A stretch of DNA of 64,000 bases from Streptomyces angustmyceticus (lineage in GTDB: Bacteria > Actinomycetota > Actinomycetes > Streptomycetales > Streptomycetaceae), in NCBI RefSeq assembly GCF_019933235.1, contig NZ_CP082945.1, positions 620,001 through 684,000 of the forward strand, given 5' to 3'. The position numbers and the translations under genes are program-made. Below the pieces are notes generated by a model. It had not been told where the DNA came from, searched no databases, and saw only the letters and a list, made by a program, of their open reading frames with translations. This document shows, in pieces, positions 1 to 8,748 of the stretch; positions within the stretch are counted from its first letter, which is position 1; every line of letters begins with the position of its first letter.

Positions 1-741
1 GTCGTGGTGGTCTTCGAGAACCACGCCTACGGCCAGGTGATGGGCAGTTCCAGCGCCCCGTACCTCAACTCCCTGGCCTCCGGCGGCGCCAGTCTGACCG
101 CGTCGTACGCCGAGACCCACCCCAGCCAGCCCAACTACTACGCCCTCTTCTCCGGCGACACCCAGGGCGTCACCGACGACAGCTGCGTCGACCCGGGATT
201 CAGCGACGCTCCCAACCTCGCCTCCGAGGTGACGGCGGCCGGCAGGACCTGGGCGAGCTACAACGAGTCGCTGCCGTCCGAGGGCTCCACCACCTGCAAG
301 AGCGGCAAGTACGCGCAGAAGCACAACCCGTGGTTCGGCTTCGGCAATGTCTCCACCGCCTCGGCGCACACCTTCGACGCGTTTCCCACCGACTTCGCGA
401 AGCTGCCGACGGTGTCGTTCGTCGTGCCGAACCTGTGCAGTGACATGCACGACTGCTCGGTGTCCACGGGTGACACCTGGCTGAAGGACCACCTGGGGAG
501 CTACGCGGACTGGGCCAAGAGCCACAACAGCCTGCTGCTGGTCACCTTCGACGAGGACAACCGGCTGAACGGCAACCGCATCCCGACCGTGCTGTACGGC
601 CAGCCGGTCAAGGCCGGTGCCACCTCGGCCACCACCTACAACCACTACGACGTCCTGCGCACCCTGGAGGACATGTACGGCACCTCGCACGCGGGGCGGG
701 CCGCCGACGCCAAGGACATCAGCGGCGTCTGGGCCGGCTGA
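1..741 (+). CDS. Secreted-type phosphoesterase (PF04185-like), 5' end outside window
   Basis: The reading frame is open from the first base, so the N-terminus lies upstream; 246 residues are visible. The opening FENHAYGQV, the central THPSQPNYYALFSGDT and the late LLVTFDEDN match the conserved blocks of the phosphoesterase family that contains bacterial phospholipase C and acid phosphatases; the late Asp/Glu/Asp are expected metal ligands. Family members are normally exported and hydrolyse phosphate mono- or diesters outside the cell; the export signal would be in the missing part. The stop codon lies one base before the GTG of the following MFS gene, so the two may be co-transcribed. Exact substrate cannot be told. 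Confidence 0.85.
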   Translation, partial: VVVVFENHAYGQVMGSSSAPYLNSLASGGASLTASYAETHPSQPNYYALFSGDTQGVTDDSCVDPGFSDAPNLASEVTAAGRTWASYNESLPSEGSTTCKSGKYAQKHNPWFGFGNVSTASAHTFDAFPTDFAKLPTVSFVVPNLCSDMHDCSVSTGDTWLKDHLGSYADWAKSHNSLLLVTFDEDNRLNGNRIPTVLYGQPVKAGATSATTYNHYDVLRTLEDMYGTSHAGRAADAKDISGVWAG

Positions 742-742
742 C

Positions 743-2080
743 GTGTACCTAGCGGACCGCCGCGCCGCCTCCCCGCCCGCCGCCCCGCCCGGCGGCGGGC
801 GCGCCGGAACGGACCGCCCTCCGGGCCGGCGCCGCGTCACCGCCCTCCCCTCGACGGTGCTCGTGCTGGGCGCCGTCAGCCTGATCACGGACATCTCCTC
901 GGAGATGGTCACCGCCGTGCTGCCGCTGTACCTCGTCGCCGAACTCGGCCTGTCCCCGCTGGGATTCGGGGTGCTCGACGGGGTCTACAACGGGGTCGGC
1001 GCGCTGGTCCGGCTGGTGGGCGGGCGGCTGTCGGACCGGGGCGGCGGAGGGCACAAGGCGGTGGCGGCGGTGGGGTACGGGCTCTCCGCGCTCTGCAAGC
1101 CGCTGTTGCTGCTGGTGCACTCGCTGCCGCTGATCGGGGCGGTGCTGGCGGTGGACCGTACCGGCAAGGGGCTGCGGACAGCGCCGCGGGACGCGATGAT
1201 CTCCCTGGCCGCCGAACCGGCCGTCCGCGGGCGGGCGTTCGGGGTGCACCGGGCCATGGACACCGCGGGCGCGCTGTGCGGTCCGCTGGTGGCGTTCGTG
1301 CTGCTGCGGGCGGCGGCGGAGGGTTATGACGCGGTCTTCCTGGTCAGCTTCTGTGTGGCCGTCCTGGGCGTGGTCGTCCTGCTGCTGTTCGTGCCGCGCA
1401 GGGTCGCCGCCTCGCGGGGCGCCGCCCAATGGGCCGTCGCCGCCGAACAGGCTCCGGCCGGGACCCGGACACCGGTGCGCGCCCTCCTGGGACGGCCGGA
1501 GGTGCGCCGGCTCACCGGGTGTGCGGTGCTGCTGGGGCTGACGACCCTCAGCGACTCGTTCCTCTATCTGACCCTGCAGCGGGGCCTGGAGCTGCCGACG
1601 GGGTGGTTCCCGCTGCTTCCCCTGGGCACGGCCGCGGCGTTCCTGCTGCTGGCGGTGCCGTTGGGGGCCGTCGCCGACCGGATCGGGCGCCGACGGCTGT
1701 TCCTCGCCGGGCACCTGGCGCTGCTGTGCGCCTACGGGCTGCTGCTGGTACCGCCGGGCGGCGGGGCGGCCCTGGCCGGTGCCGTACTGGTGCTGCACGG
1801 CGCGTTCTACGCGGCGACCGACGGGGTGCTGGCGGCGGCGACCGCCGATGCGGTGCCCGAGGACGCCCGCGGCAGCGGGCTGGCCGTGGTGCAGACCGGC
1901 CAGACCGCCGCCCGCTTCGTCTGCTCGCTCGCCTTCGGTGCCGCCTGGACCGCCTGGGGCGCCCGCACCGCCGTGCTGACCGCGGCCCTCGGCCTGACGC
2001 TCGCCGCGGCCGTCAGCGCCTTCCTGCTGCGCCGTGCCGTCCCGGCGCAGCCCCCGAACTCCCCCTCGGAGCCCGCGTGA
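743..2080 (+). CDS. MFS transporter
   Basis: A 445-residue polytopic membrane protein with the layout of a 12-helix major facilitator. The signature GRLSDRGGGGHK between the second and third helices and the segment DRTGKGLRTAPRDAMIS are typical of a group of putative drug or metabolite exporters. The GTG at 743, directly after the upstream stop, is the first plausible start; the next in-frame alternatives lie inside helix 1, which begins near residue 35. The frame stays open upstream to 617, but that part overlaps the phosphoesterase and looks like a shadow. The stop overlaps the GTG of the next gene (GTGA), so the pair is translationally coupled. The substrate is unknown. Confidence 0.85.
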   Translation: MYLADRRAASPPAAPPGGGRAGTDRPPGRRRVTALPSTVLVLGAVSLITDISSEMVTAVLPLYLVAELGLSPLGFGVLDGVYNGVGALVRLVGGRLSDRGGGGHKAVAAVGYGLSALCKPLLLLVHSLPLIGAVLAVDRTGKGLRTAPRDAMISLAAEPAVRGRAFGVHRAMDTAGALCGPLVAFVLLRAAAEGYDAVFLVSFCVAVLGVVVLLLFVPRRVAASRGAAQWAVAAEQAPAGTRTPVRALLGRPEVRRLTGCAVLLGLTTLSDSFLYLTLQRGLELPTGWFPLLPLGTAAAFLLLAVPLGAVADRIGRRRLFLAGHLALLCAYGLLLVPPGGGAALAGAVLVLHGAFYAATDGVLAAATADAVPEDARGSGLAVVQTGQTAARFVCSLAFGAAWTAWGARTAVLTAALGLTLAAAVSAFLLRRAVPAQPPNSPSEPA

Positions 2081-3108
2081 ACCACTCCCCCCTGAGCCGC
2101 AGCGCACGCCTGTCCCTCCTGCTCGTCGCCGTGTTCGTGCTCGGCGGGGTAGCCGTCGGCGCGACCCTGCACGCCGCGGGGCGCGCCGCCCGCTCGCAGC
2201 ACCCCCGGGCCGGCGGTCCCGCGGTCGCCTCCGGAACCGTGCGCCTGGACGATCCGCGCCGCGCCCTCTTCCGCTCCATGGCCTGGGGCCCGCACCGCGA
2301 CGAGATCACCGCCGTCCCCGCGGACCGTCCCGACGGGCCGCGCACCGCCTCCGGCGTCCGCTGCCTGCGCTTCCACGCCGCCGCCGGCACCGGCATCTGC
2401 CTCCAGGCCGTGCACGGCACGCTCCGCGACACCTACCGGGCGGTGGTCCTCGACCACCGGCTGCGCCCGCTGCGCCGCTACGACCTGGCCGGTACCCCCA
2501 CCCGCGCCCGGGTCTCCCCCAGCGGCCGGACCGTTGCCTGGACCGTGTTCGTCAGCGGCGACTCCTACGCGGGGACCGCGTTCTCCACCCGCACCTCCGT
2601 CGTCGGCAGCGACGGACGGGGGCTGGACGCCAACCTGGAGACCTACGCGCTGACCGTGGACGGGCACCGGGTGCACGCGGCCGACATCAACGTCTGGGGC
2701 GTCACTTTCGCCGACGACACCCGCTTCTACGCCACCGCCGCCACGGGCGGGAAGACCTATCTCGTCCGCGGCGACCGCACCACCCGCACCCTGAAGGCGC
2801 TGCACCCGAACGTCGAATGCCCCTCGCTCTCCCCCGACGGCACCCGCCTCGCGTACAAGAAGCGGGTCGAGGGCGCCGACCCGGACGCGCCCTGGCGGCT
2901 GTACGTCCTCGACCTGCGCACCCTGCGCGAGTCCCCGGCGGGAGAGCACCGCAACGTCGACGACCAGGCCGTCTGGCGCGACGACCACACCCTGGTCTAC
3001 TCCCTGCCGGGCGACTTCGGCGCGGACCTGTGGACCGTCCCCGCCGACGGCTCCGGCACCCCGCGCCGGCTCGCCGGCGCGGCGCTGGCGCCCGTCTTCC
3101 CCCGCTGA
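2077..3108 (+). CDS. Membrane-anchored TolB/WD40-like beta-propeller protein
   Basis: This 343-residue protein starts at the GTG that overlaps the stop of the MFS gene. It has an N-terminal signal-anchor (LSLLLVAVFVLGGVAVGATL, residues about 10-30) followed by an extracytoplasmic domain. Repeated segments such as ARVSPSGRTVAW and CPSLSPDGTRLAYKKR are the PD40/TolB-type strand motif (SPDG-x-LA), each marking one propeller blade. Tight coupling to the transporter suggests it works with it at the membrane, perhaps binding a ligand or partner protein; that link is inference. No catalytic residues were recognised. Confidence 0.75.
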   Translation: MNHSPLSRSARLSLLLVAVFVLGGVAVGATLHAAGRAARSQHPRAGGPAVASGTVRLDDPRRALFRSMAWGPHRDEITAVPADRPDGPRTASGVRCLRFHAAAGTGICLQAVHGTLRDTYRAVVLDHRLRPLRRYDLAGTPTRARVSPSGRTVAWTVFVSGDSYAGTAFSTRTSVVGSDGRGLDANLETYALTVDGHRVHAADINVWGVTFADDTRFYATAATGGKTYLVRGDRTTRTLKALHPNVECPSLSPDGTRLAYKKRVEGADPDAPWRLYVLDLRTLRESPAGEHRNVDDQAVWRDDHTLVYSLPGDFGADLWTVPADGSGTPRRLAGAALAPVFPR

Positions 3109-3121
3109 CACCACGCCCGCT

Positions 3122-3553
3122 TCACCCCGCTTCCCCCACCGCCGCCAGGAGTTGGAAGGGCAGCCCGGGACCGCCCTGTCCCACGCCCACCCCGATCCAC
3201 CGGCCCGGCACCCGCCAGCCGTGCATCCACGGGACGTAGCCGCACAGGGTGTCCAGCGGCGGGCGGACGGGCAGGCCCCTCGCCGTCCGCTCCAACGGGC
3301 CGGCGAGATCGATGGTGCGGGGCTCGCCCCACCGTAAGGAGAGGGCCGTCGCCAGCGCGGTCAGCTCGGCCTCGAACTCCTCCGCGGCCTCGGCCACCTC
3401 GGCGGGGTCCGCGTCCCCGAGTTCCTGACCGATCCGCAGGCCGGCTATGTGGAACCCCGGCCCGCTCTCGACCATGGCGGACCGGCCCGGAACGGCGGGG
3501 AACTCCCGCCGCCGCAGCCGGTCGATGGTGCCCAGATACGCGTCGATGGTCAT
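3122..3553 (-). CDS. Conserved hypothetical protein
   Basis: A soluble protein of 143 residues beginning MTIDAYLGTIDRLRRR. I chose the ATG at 3553 because the extra 24 upstream residues are Arg/Pro/Gly-rich low-quality sequence. It has an acidic helical middle (AEVAEAAEEFEAELTALATAL) and a C-terminal half rich in Gly, Pro and Trp. No signal peptide, membrane helix or recognisable catalytic motif is visible. It is convergent with the beta-propeller gene, with 13 bases between the stops. Function unknown. Confidence 0.6.
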   Translation of the reverse strand: MTIDAYLGTIDRLRRREFPAVPGRSAMVESGPGFHIAGLRIGQELGDADPAEVAEAAEEFEAELTALATALSLRWGEPRTIDLAGPLERTARGLPVRPPLDTLCGYVPWMHGWRVPGRWIGVGVGQGGPGLPFQLLAAVGEAG

Positions 3554-3643
3554 GCCGTCAGTAAACCGGCCGGGTCTGACAATTGGCCCCGCCGGACCGC
3601 GCGGACCGCGGTCCGCCCGCGGCACCTGGGTCGCCGGTGCCCG

Positions 3644-4381
3644 TCATGTCGCCGCCGTCAGCCCGTTGATCATGCGGTCGAGCAGGCGGTCGAAGACGGC
3701 CTGCGGGGCCGGGTCGCCGCTCGTCTCCTCCAGGGCCTGCGCGAGGTGGGGCAGGTTGCCCGCGGCGGCAGCGGATCGGAGGTGGCGGGCCTGTGCGTCG
3801 AGGAGGCCGCCGGCGGCATCCCCGGCCCCGATCGCCCGCTCCTGGGCGAGTTCGTACAGGACGTGGCTGGAGACGAACCCGGTGAGCAGGCTGAAGGTCT
3901 CCAGCCGCGCCCGCGCGTCCAGGCCGGCGGGGGCGAGCGCGGCGAGGGTGTACTCCCAGACGGCGAGGGTGTTCGGGCCGATCGTCCGCTGGGCGGGCAG
4001 CGCGCCCGGCAGCCAGGGGTGGCGGTGCATCAGCGCACGCTGCTCGTGGGCGAGCTGCCGGAGGTCGGCACGCCAGTCGCCGGAGGGCCCGGACGGCAGC
4101 CGGTGGTCGCCGCTCACGTGGTCGATCATGAGCTCCAGCAGCGTCTCCTTGTTGGGGACGTAGCTGTAGAGGGACATCGTCCCCGCGCCGATCCGGCCCG
4201 CGACCGCGCGCATGGTGACGGCGGCCAGCCCTTCGGCGTCGGCGAGGGCGACGGCCTCGGCGGTGATCGCGGCGCGGTCGTGGGCCGGCGGCCTGCCCCG
4301 CCGCGGGCGTTCGGGCCGCGCCCAGAGCAGTTCGGGATCCACCCCGGCGTGACGGCCGGACGAGCCTCCAGTACGGGCCAC
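3644..4381 (-). CDS. TetR-family transcriptional regulator
   Basis: A repressor-like protein of 245 residues. The N-terminal DNA-binding domain spans about residues 37-83, with the characteristic helix-turn-helix core TMRAVAGRIGAGTMSLYSYVPNKETLLELM. The C-terminal all-helical part resembles the TetR_C ligand-binding fold (GPNTLAVWEYTLAALAPAGL). It has a long Arg/Pro-rich N-terminal arm. It is transcribed divergently from the CocE-type hydrolase at 4479, and the shared 97-base gap holds a 21-base palindrome, so it probably represses its own gene and the hydrolase in response to an unknown small molecule. Confidence 0.88.
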   Translation of the reverse strand: MARTGGSSGRHAGVDPELLWARPERPRRGRPPAHDRAAITAEAVALADAEGLAAVTMRAVAGRIGAGTMSLYSYVPNKETLLELMIDHVSGDHRLPSGPSGDWRADLRQLAHEQRALMHRHPWLPGALPAQRTIGPNTLAVWEYTLAALAPAGLDARARLETFSLLTGFVSSHVLYELAQERAIGAGDAAGGLLDAQARHLRSAAAAGNLPHLAQALEETSGDPAPQAVFDRLLDRMINGLTAAT

Positions 4382-4423
4382 GGCAACCTCTCCTCAGTTC
4401 TGGGGCCATCCCACCACACGCTA

Positions 4424-4444
4424 TTCTCGTACAACGTACTGGAA
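4424..4444. promoter_or_regulatory. Candidate TetR operator palindrome
   Basis: A 21-base dyad with half-sites TTCnnGTAC and GTACnnGAA around an AAC centre, placed between the divergent tetR-like gene (start 4381) and the hydrolase (start 4479). Its AT content is higher than its surroundings. Position, symmetry and length fit a TetR-dimer operator overlapping the promoter(s). Binding is inferred, not shown. Confidence 0.55.
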
Positions 4445-4478
4445 ATGCTGCGGAGACCGCTCCGGGAATCGAGGCACC

Positions 4479-6203
4479 ATGACGACGGCGACGCACCACT
4501 CGTCCGCGAAGAAGCCGCCCCTGCTCACCCGCGCGCTGCGGCGCACCATGCGGGGCCTGCCGCCCGCGCGCCACGACGTCGCCCACGAGCCCGGTCTCGT
4601 GGTGCCCGCCGCCGACGGCAGCCCCCTGCTGACCGACCACTACTTCCCCCTGGCCGACGGCGACTTCCCCACCCTGCTGATCCGCTCGCCGTACGGCCGC
4701 GGCTTCCCCTGGGCGCCGATGTACGGCGTGCTCTTCGCCGAACAGGGCTTCCACGTCGTCCTGCAGAGCTGCCGCGGCACCGGGGGCTCCGGCGGCGAGT
4801 TCGCGCTGTGGCAGCACGAGGCCGCCGACGGCCTGGCCACCGTCGCCTGGCTGCGGGAACAGCCCTGGTTCCGCGGCGCGTTGGGGACGCTCGGCGCCAG
4901 CTACCTCGGCTACGCGCAGTGGGCGCTCGCCCTGGAGCCGCCGCCGGAGCTGCGCGCGATGGTGGTCCACGTCGGCCTGCACGACCTGTACGGCTACTTC
5001 TACTCCGGTGGCGCGTTCGCCCTGGAGAACACCCTCACCAGCACCATGGGCCTGACCAGTCAGCACCGCGGCACACGGCACCTGCTGCGGGCGTCCCTGC
5101 GGCTGCGGCGTCACCTGCCGGCGATCGGACGGACGCTGCCCCTGGGCGAGACGTATGTGCCCGGTCTCGGCGGCCGGGTGCCGTTCCTGGAGGAGGTGAT
5201 GGCCCACCCCGACCGGGAGGACGCGCACTGGCAGGGCGTGGACGCGGGGGTGGCGGCCGAGCGCCTGACCGTACCGACCAGCCTGATCACCGGGTGGTAC
5301 GACGTGGGCCTGGACCAGACCCTGCAGCAGTACGGCAGGCTGCGGCGGGCCGGCTGCGACGCCGCCCTGCTCGTCGGCCCCTGGACACACCACTCCGCCC
5401 TGCAGCAGGGCTGGCCCGAGGTCTTCGCCGAGAGCCTCGCGTGGCTGCGGGCCCACCTGTGCGACGACCCGTCCGGCCTGCGCGGGACGCGGGCGCGCGT
5501 GCACGTGGGCGGCCGGCAGGCGTGGCAGGACCTGCCCGACTGGCCCCCGGCGACGACGGACCGGCACTGGCACCTCGACGGCGACGGCACCCTGCGCACC
5601 CGGCCGCCGGAGCACCCCTGGGCGCCGGTCCCGTTCCGCTACGACCCGGCCGACCCGACCCCCTCGGTCGGCGGGCCCGTGCTCTCCGGCAAGGCCGGCT
5701 CCCAGGACAACACCGCCCTGGAGGCCAGGGACGACGTCCTGACGTTCACCACCGCGCCACTGACCGAGCCGCTCGACGTCCTCGGACCGGTGCGCGCCGA
5801 ACTGCGGGTGCGCACCGACACCGGCCATGCCGATGTCTTCGCCCGGCTCTGTGACGTCGACCCCCGGGGCCGCTCGGCCAACATCTGCGACGGGGTGCTG
5901 CGACTGCGCCCCGACGACGCCGCGGACCCGGCCGGCAGCGCCCCGGCCGCGGTCACGGTGGCGATGAGCTCCACGGCCCACCGCTTCCCCGCCGGACACC
6001 GCATGCGGCTGCAGGTCAGCGGCGGCGCCCACCCCCGCTTCGCCCGCCACACAGGCACCGGCGAGCCGCCCGCGACCGCCACCCGGCTCCGGCCGGCCGA
6101 GGTCGCGCTCCAGCACCCGTCGCGGCTCGTCCTGCCAGTCGCGGACGAGACGACGGACGAGACGGCGGACGAGACGTACGCGCGCGCCGCACCGGAACGC
6201 TGA
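4479..6203 (+). CDS. CocE/NonD-family hydrolase (X-Pro dipeptidyl-peptidase S15-like)
   Basis: A 574-residue alpha/beta hydrolase of the cocaine-esterase/X-Pro peptidase family. RSPYGRG (about 69-75) and CRGTGGSGGEF are conserved blocks; Ser141 in LGASYLGYAQWAL is the nucleophile. The Asp in TGWYDVGLDQ and the His in GPWTHHSAL complete the expected triad. The C-terminal third is the jelly-roll domain of the PF08530 type. No signal peptide is seen, so it is probably cytoplasmic. The C-terminus carries an Asp-Glu-Thr rich repeat (DETTDETADET). It is likely controlled by the divergent TetR. Natural substrates of such enzymes are acyl esters or amides, but this one is undetermined. Confidence 0.88.
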   Translation: MTTATHHSSAKKPPLLTRALRRTMRGLPPARHDVAHEPGLVVPAADGSPLLTDHYFPLADGDFPTLLIRSPYGRGFPWAPMYGVLFAEQGFHVVLQSCRGTGGSGGEFALWQHEAADGLATVAWLREQPWFRGALGTLGASYLGYAQWALALEPPPELRAMVVHVGLHDLYGYFYSGGAFALENTLTSTMGLTSQHRGTRHLLRASLRLRRHLPAIGRTLPLGETYVPGLGGRVPFLEEVMAHPDREDAHWQGVDAGVAAERLTVPTSLITGWYDVGLDQTLQQYGRLRRAGCDAALLVGPWTHHSALQQGWPEVFAESLAWLRAHLCDDPSGLRGTRARVHVGGRQAWQDLPDWPPATTDRHWHLDGDGTLRTRPPEHPWAPVPFRYDPADPTPSVGGPVLSGKAGSQDNTALEARDDVLTFTTAPLTEPLDVLGPVRAELRVRTDTGHADVFARLCDVDPRGRSANICDGVLRLRPDDAADPAGSAPAAVTVAMSSTAHRFPAGHRMRLQVSGGAHPRFARHTGTGEPPATATRLRPAEVALQHPSRLVLPVADETTDETADETYARAAPER

Positions 6204-6372
6204 CGCACCGCCGGGGCGCTTTCGCCGTCCACGGCGGCGAGGGCGCCGGGCCGCTCCCGCCGGCGCTCACCCGGTGAGTCCGACGGCCCGCCCGGCCGCC
6301 TCCCGTCGGGCTCGCCGCCCACCCCGCGACCGGCTACGATCCGCCACACACGCGACGCGAGGGAGACGGACG

Positions 6373-7560
6373 TTGGGGCGGCTCACCGGCGGGGATCCCT
6401 CCCTGCTGCGACGGATCAACTCCGCCGTGGTGCTGCACGCGCTGCGGGCCGCGGACTCCCCCACCCTGACCCATCTCGTCCAGGTGACGGGCCTGTCCCG
6501 GCCGACGGTCGAGGGCGTGGTCGAGGGCCTCATCGACGCCGGTCTGGTGGTCGAGGCGGCGGCCGAGGAGGGCGCGACCCGCCGTCAGGGGCGGCCGGCC
6601 CGGCGGTTCCGGTTCCGTACGGAGGCCGGCCATCTGCTGGGCATCGAGATCGGCCCGCACCGCGTCGCCGCCCTGTTGTCCGACCTCAGCGGCCGGGTGC
6701 TGGACTCCGCGCAACGCCCCGTCGCCGAGGACGCACCGGCCGACGAGCGGCTGGAGCGGGTCCGCACCGTGGTGGCCGACCTGCTGCGCCGTGCGGGCGT
6801 GCCCCGCGATTCGCTGCGGGCCGTCGGCGCGGCCGGCCCCGGCATCGTGGAGGCGGACGGCACCGTACGGCTGAGCACGGCGCTGCCGGGCTGGACGGGG
6901 CTGCCCCTGGGCGAGCGGCTGCGGCGGTCGTTCCGCTGCCCGGTGCTGGTCGAGAACGACGCGAACGCCGCCGCGGTGGCCGAGCACTGGCAGGGCGCCG
7001 CCACCGCGTCCGATGACATCGTTTTCGTGCTGGCGGGGCTCAGCCCGGGAGCCGGCTCGCTGATCGGCGGACGTCTGCACCGCGGATTCGGCGGCGCCGC
7101 CGGGGAGATCGGCGCCCTGCACCTGCTCGGCCGCGAGGCAACGCCGGAGAAGCTGCTGTCGACGACCGGCGAGCCGCTGCACCCCCTGGACGAGGCGCAG
7201 GTCGCGGCGGTCTTCGCGGCGGCGCGCAAGGGCGACGCCCAGGCCGGGGAGGCGGTCGGCCGGTTCATCCGGCGACTGGTGCACGACGTCGCGGCGCTGG
7301 TGCTGGCGCTCGACCCGGAGCTGGTGGTGATCGGCGGCTGGGCGGCCGGACTGGACGGCGTACTGGAGCCGCTGCGCACGGAGTTGGCCCGCTACTGCCT
7401 GCGTCCGCCGCGGGTCGCCCTGTCGCAACTGGGCGAGGCGGCGGTCGCCACCGGGGCCCTGCGGCTGGCCCTCGATCATGTGGAGGGCGAGCTCTTCGCC
7501 GTGGAGAGCACGGTCACGGGCCGCCGCACGAGCCCGGACGCGGTGACGGGCGGGCGCTGA
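6373..7560 (+). CDS. ROK-family transcriptional regulator
   Basis: A regulator of about 395 residues from a TTG start at 6373, chosen because GAGGGAGA sits seven bases upstream and the conserved domain starts at once; an ATG at 6274 in the same frame would add 33 Arg/Pro-rich residues. An N-terminal winged helix-turn-helix (LTHLVQVTGLSRPTVEGVVEGLID) is followed by the ROK sugar-kinase fold with GAAGPGIV, the catalytic-type VENDANAAAVAEHW and GFGGAAGEIGALH. The cysteine-rich zinc motif (CxCGxxGC) and the ExGH histidine of active ROK kinases are missing. It is therefore probably a sugar-sensing repressor without kinase activity. No sugar transporter lies next to it. Confidence 0.85.
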   Translation: MGRLTGGDPSLLRRINSAVVLHALRAADSPTLTHLVQVTGLSRPTVEGVVEGLIDAGLVVEAAAEEGATRRQGRPARRFRFRTEAGHLLGIEIGPHRVAALLSDLSGRVLDSAQRPVAEDAPADERLERVRTVVADLLRRAGVPRDSLRAVGAAGPGIVEADGTVRLSTALPGWTGLPLGERLRRSFRCPVLVENDANAAAVAEHWQGAATASDDIVFVLAGLSPGAGSLIGGRLHRGFGGAAGEIGALHLLGREATPEKLLSTTGEPLHPLDEAQVAAVFAAARKGDAQAGEAVGRFIRRLVHDVAALVLALDPELVVIGGWAAGLDGVLEPLRTELARYCLRPPRVALSQLGEAAVATGALRLALDHVEGELFAVESTVTGRRTSPDAVTGGR

Positions 7561-7685
7561 AGCGGGGGCCGTTGGGGCGGTCGCTGAACCAGGGGCCGGT
7601 GCGGGCCCTCCCCGCCCGGCGGCCGCCGAGTCGCCGCCGGCCCTGTGGCCACAGCGCGGGCCGCCCGGCCCGCGGCGCCACGCGA

Positions 7686-7723
7686 ACGGGCTCCCGCCGG
7701 AACACCGTCCGGCAGGAGCCCGT
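7686..7723. terminator. Hairpin between convergent ROK and GntR genes
   Basis: An inverted repeat with a 9-bp outer stem (ACGGGCTCC with GGAGCCCGT), one mismatch, and a 5-bp inner stem (GCCGG/CCGGC) around an 8-base loop. It lies between two convergent stop codons (7560 and 7743) and would work in either direction. There is no T-run, as is common for Streptomyces terminators. Confidence 0.6.
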
Positions 7724-7742
7724 CGCACGACCGTCGGGCGGC

Positions 7743-8489
7743 TCAGCCCGCGAGCAGGGCGACCGCCTCGCTCTCGCCGAAGGTCAGCCGGCAGGTGTCC
7801 GCCCGGTAGGTGGAGACCGCCACGGCAGCCGGACGGCCCCCGGAGACATAGCGGGTGGTGACCACGAGCACGGGCGCGCCGGGCAGCCGGTCCAGTTGCC
7901 TGGCGTCCTCCGCACGGGCCGAGCCCAGCTCGACGGTACGGTCCTGGCCGTCCAGTTCCAGCGCCTGCAGCGCGTGCAGCACCGCGCCGGCCCGGGCCGG
8001 GTCGCTGAGCGAGGCGGCCGGCGCGCAGTCCGGAACCGCGGCCGCCGGGACGTACAGCAGCTCGGCGGCAACCGGCCGGCCGTCGGTGACCCGGCTGCGG
8101 CGCACGATGTGCACCGCCTCGCCGGGCGCCGTCGCCAGCAGGGCGGCCACCGCGGCGGGCACCGTGTCGCTCTCGACGGCGTCGACCGGCTGCCAGTCGT
8201 CCCCGGCGGCGCCGGGCCAGGTATGGCGGACGGGGTCGACGGCGACGCCGACCCGCGGCGGCGCGACCGTGGTGCCGACACCGCGGCGGCGCTGGAGTCT
8301 GCCCTCCAGCTCCAGCTGTTCGAGCGCCTGGCGCAGCGTGGCCCTGGCGACGCCGAACCGGGCCGCCAGATCACGTTCGTTGGGCAGAATCTCGCCGACC
8401 GCGAACTCCGAGTCCAGCGCCTCGCTGAGCACGGTCTTGAGGTGCCAGTACTTCGGCTCCGGCACCGTTTCGAGCTGCGTGGTCCCCAC
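7743..8489 (-). CDS. GntR/HutC-family regulator (UTRA effector domain)
   Basis: Starts at a GTG at 8489 with a good GGAGG seven bases upstream; the frame stays open to 8549 but that part lacks such a site. The protein has 248 residues. The N-terminal winged helix includes EILPNERDLAARFGVARATLRQALEQLELEG followed by the wing LQRRRGVGTTVA, the classic GntR signature. The rest is a UTRA ligand-binding domain (IVRRSRVTDGRPVAAELLYVP, then VLVVTTRYVSGGRPAAVAVSTY). The HutC/DasR subgroup senses phosphosugars or small metabolites. Its start faces the racemase gene at 8749, and the gap contains a DasR-type palindrome, suggesting shared regulation. Confidence 0.87.
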   Translation of the reverse strand: MGTTQLETVPEPKYWHLKTVLSEALDSEFAVGEILPNERDLAARFGVARATLRQALEQLELEGRLQRRRGVGTTVAPPRVGVAVDPVRHTWPGAAGDDWQPVDAVESDTVPAAVAALLATAPGEAVHIVRRSRVTDGRPVAAELLYVPAAAVPDCAPAASLSDPARAGAVLHALQALELDGQDRTVELGSARAEDARQLDRLPGAPVLVVTTRYVSGGRPAAVAVSTYRADTCRLTFGESEAVALLAG

Positions 8490-8647
8490 CCTGTCCTCCG
8501 CATCGGCCGTGACCGGAACTGCGCCCGCATGGGGCTCGGGCCCGCGCACGAGGCGCTGCTCCGGCGGGCCCGCCGGGCGCGCTCGATGACGAACGCTTCT
8601 TTATGAAAGGTTGTTGCAGTATCCCGACGATATGGCCGCCCCCACCC

Positions 8648-8661
8648 TTGGTCAAGACCAA
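8648..8661. promoter_or_regulatory. dre-like operator (GntR/HutC type)
   Basis: The sequence TTGGTCAAGACCAA is a perfect 6-bp dyad, TTGGTC and GACCAA, around two bases. It closely matches the DasR-responsive element of Streptomyces, whose core is TGGTCTAGACCA. It lies between the divergent GntR gene and the racemase gene, about 100 bases before the racemase start. It may be bound by the neighbouring regulator, by DasR itself, or by both. Confidence 0.65.
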
Positions 8662-8748
8662 TCCGGCATGACGTACGGATCCGGACGACCCCCGCACGGC
8701 GCGGTCCCGACCGCGCCCGGCGCCGCGCCGCTCGCTACAGTCACCGGC

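Noticed and set aside
749..2107. Long antisense frame on the minus strand opposite the MFS gene
   Set aside because: Arg/Gly/Gln-rich with no domain; a high-GC shadow of the MFS gene.
3558..6116. 852-codon frame on the minus strand opposite the CocE and TetR genes
   Set aside because: Composition is typical of a wrong frame and it runs through two well-supported genes.
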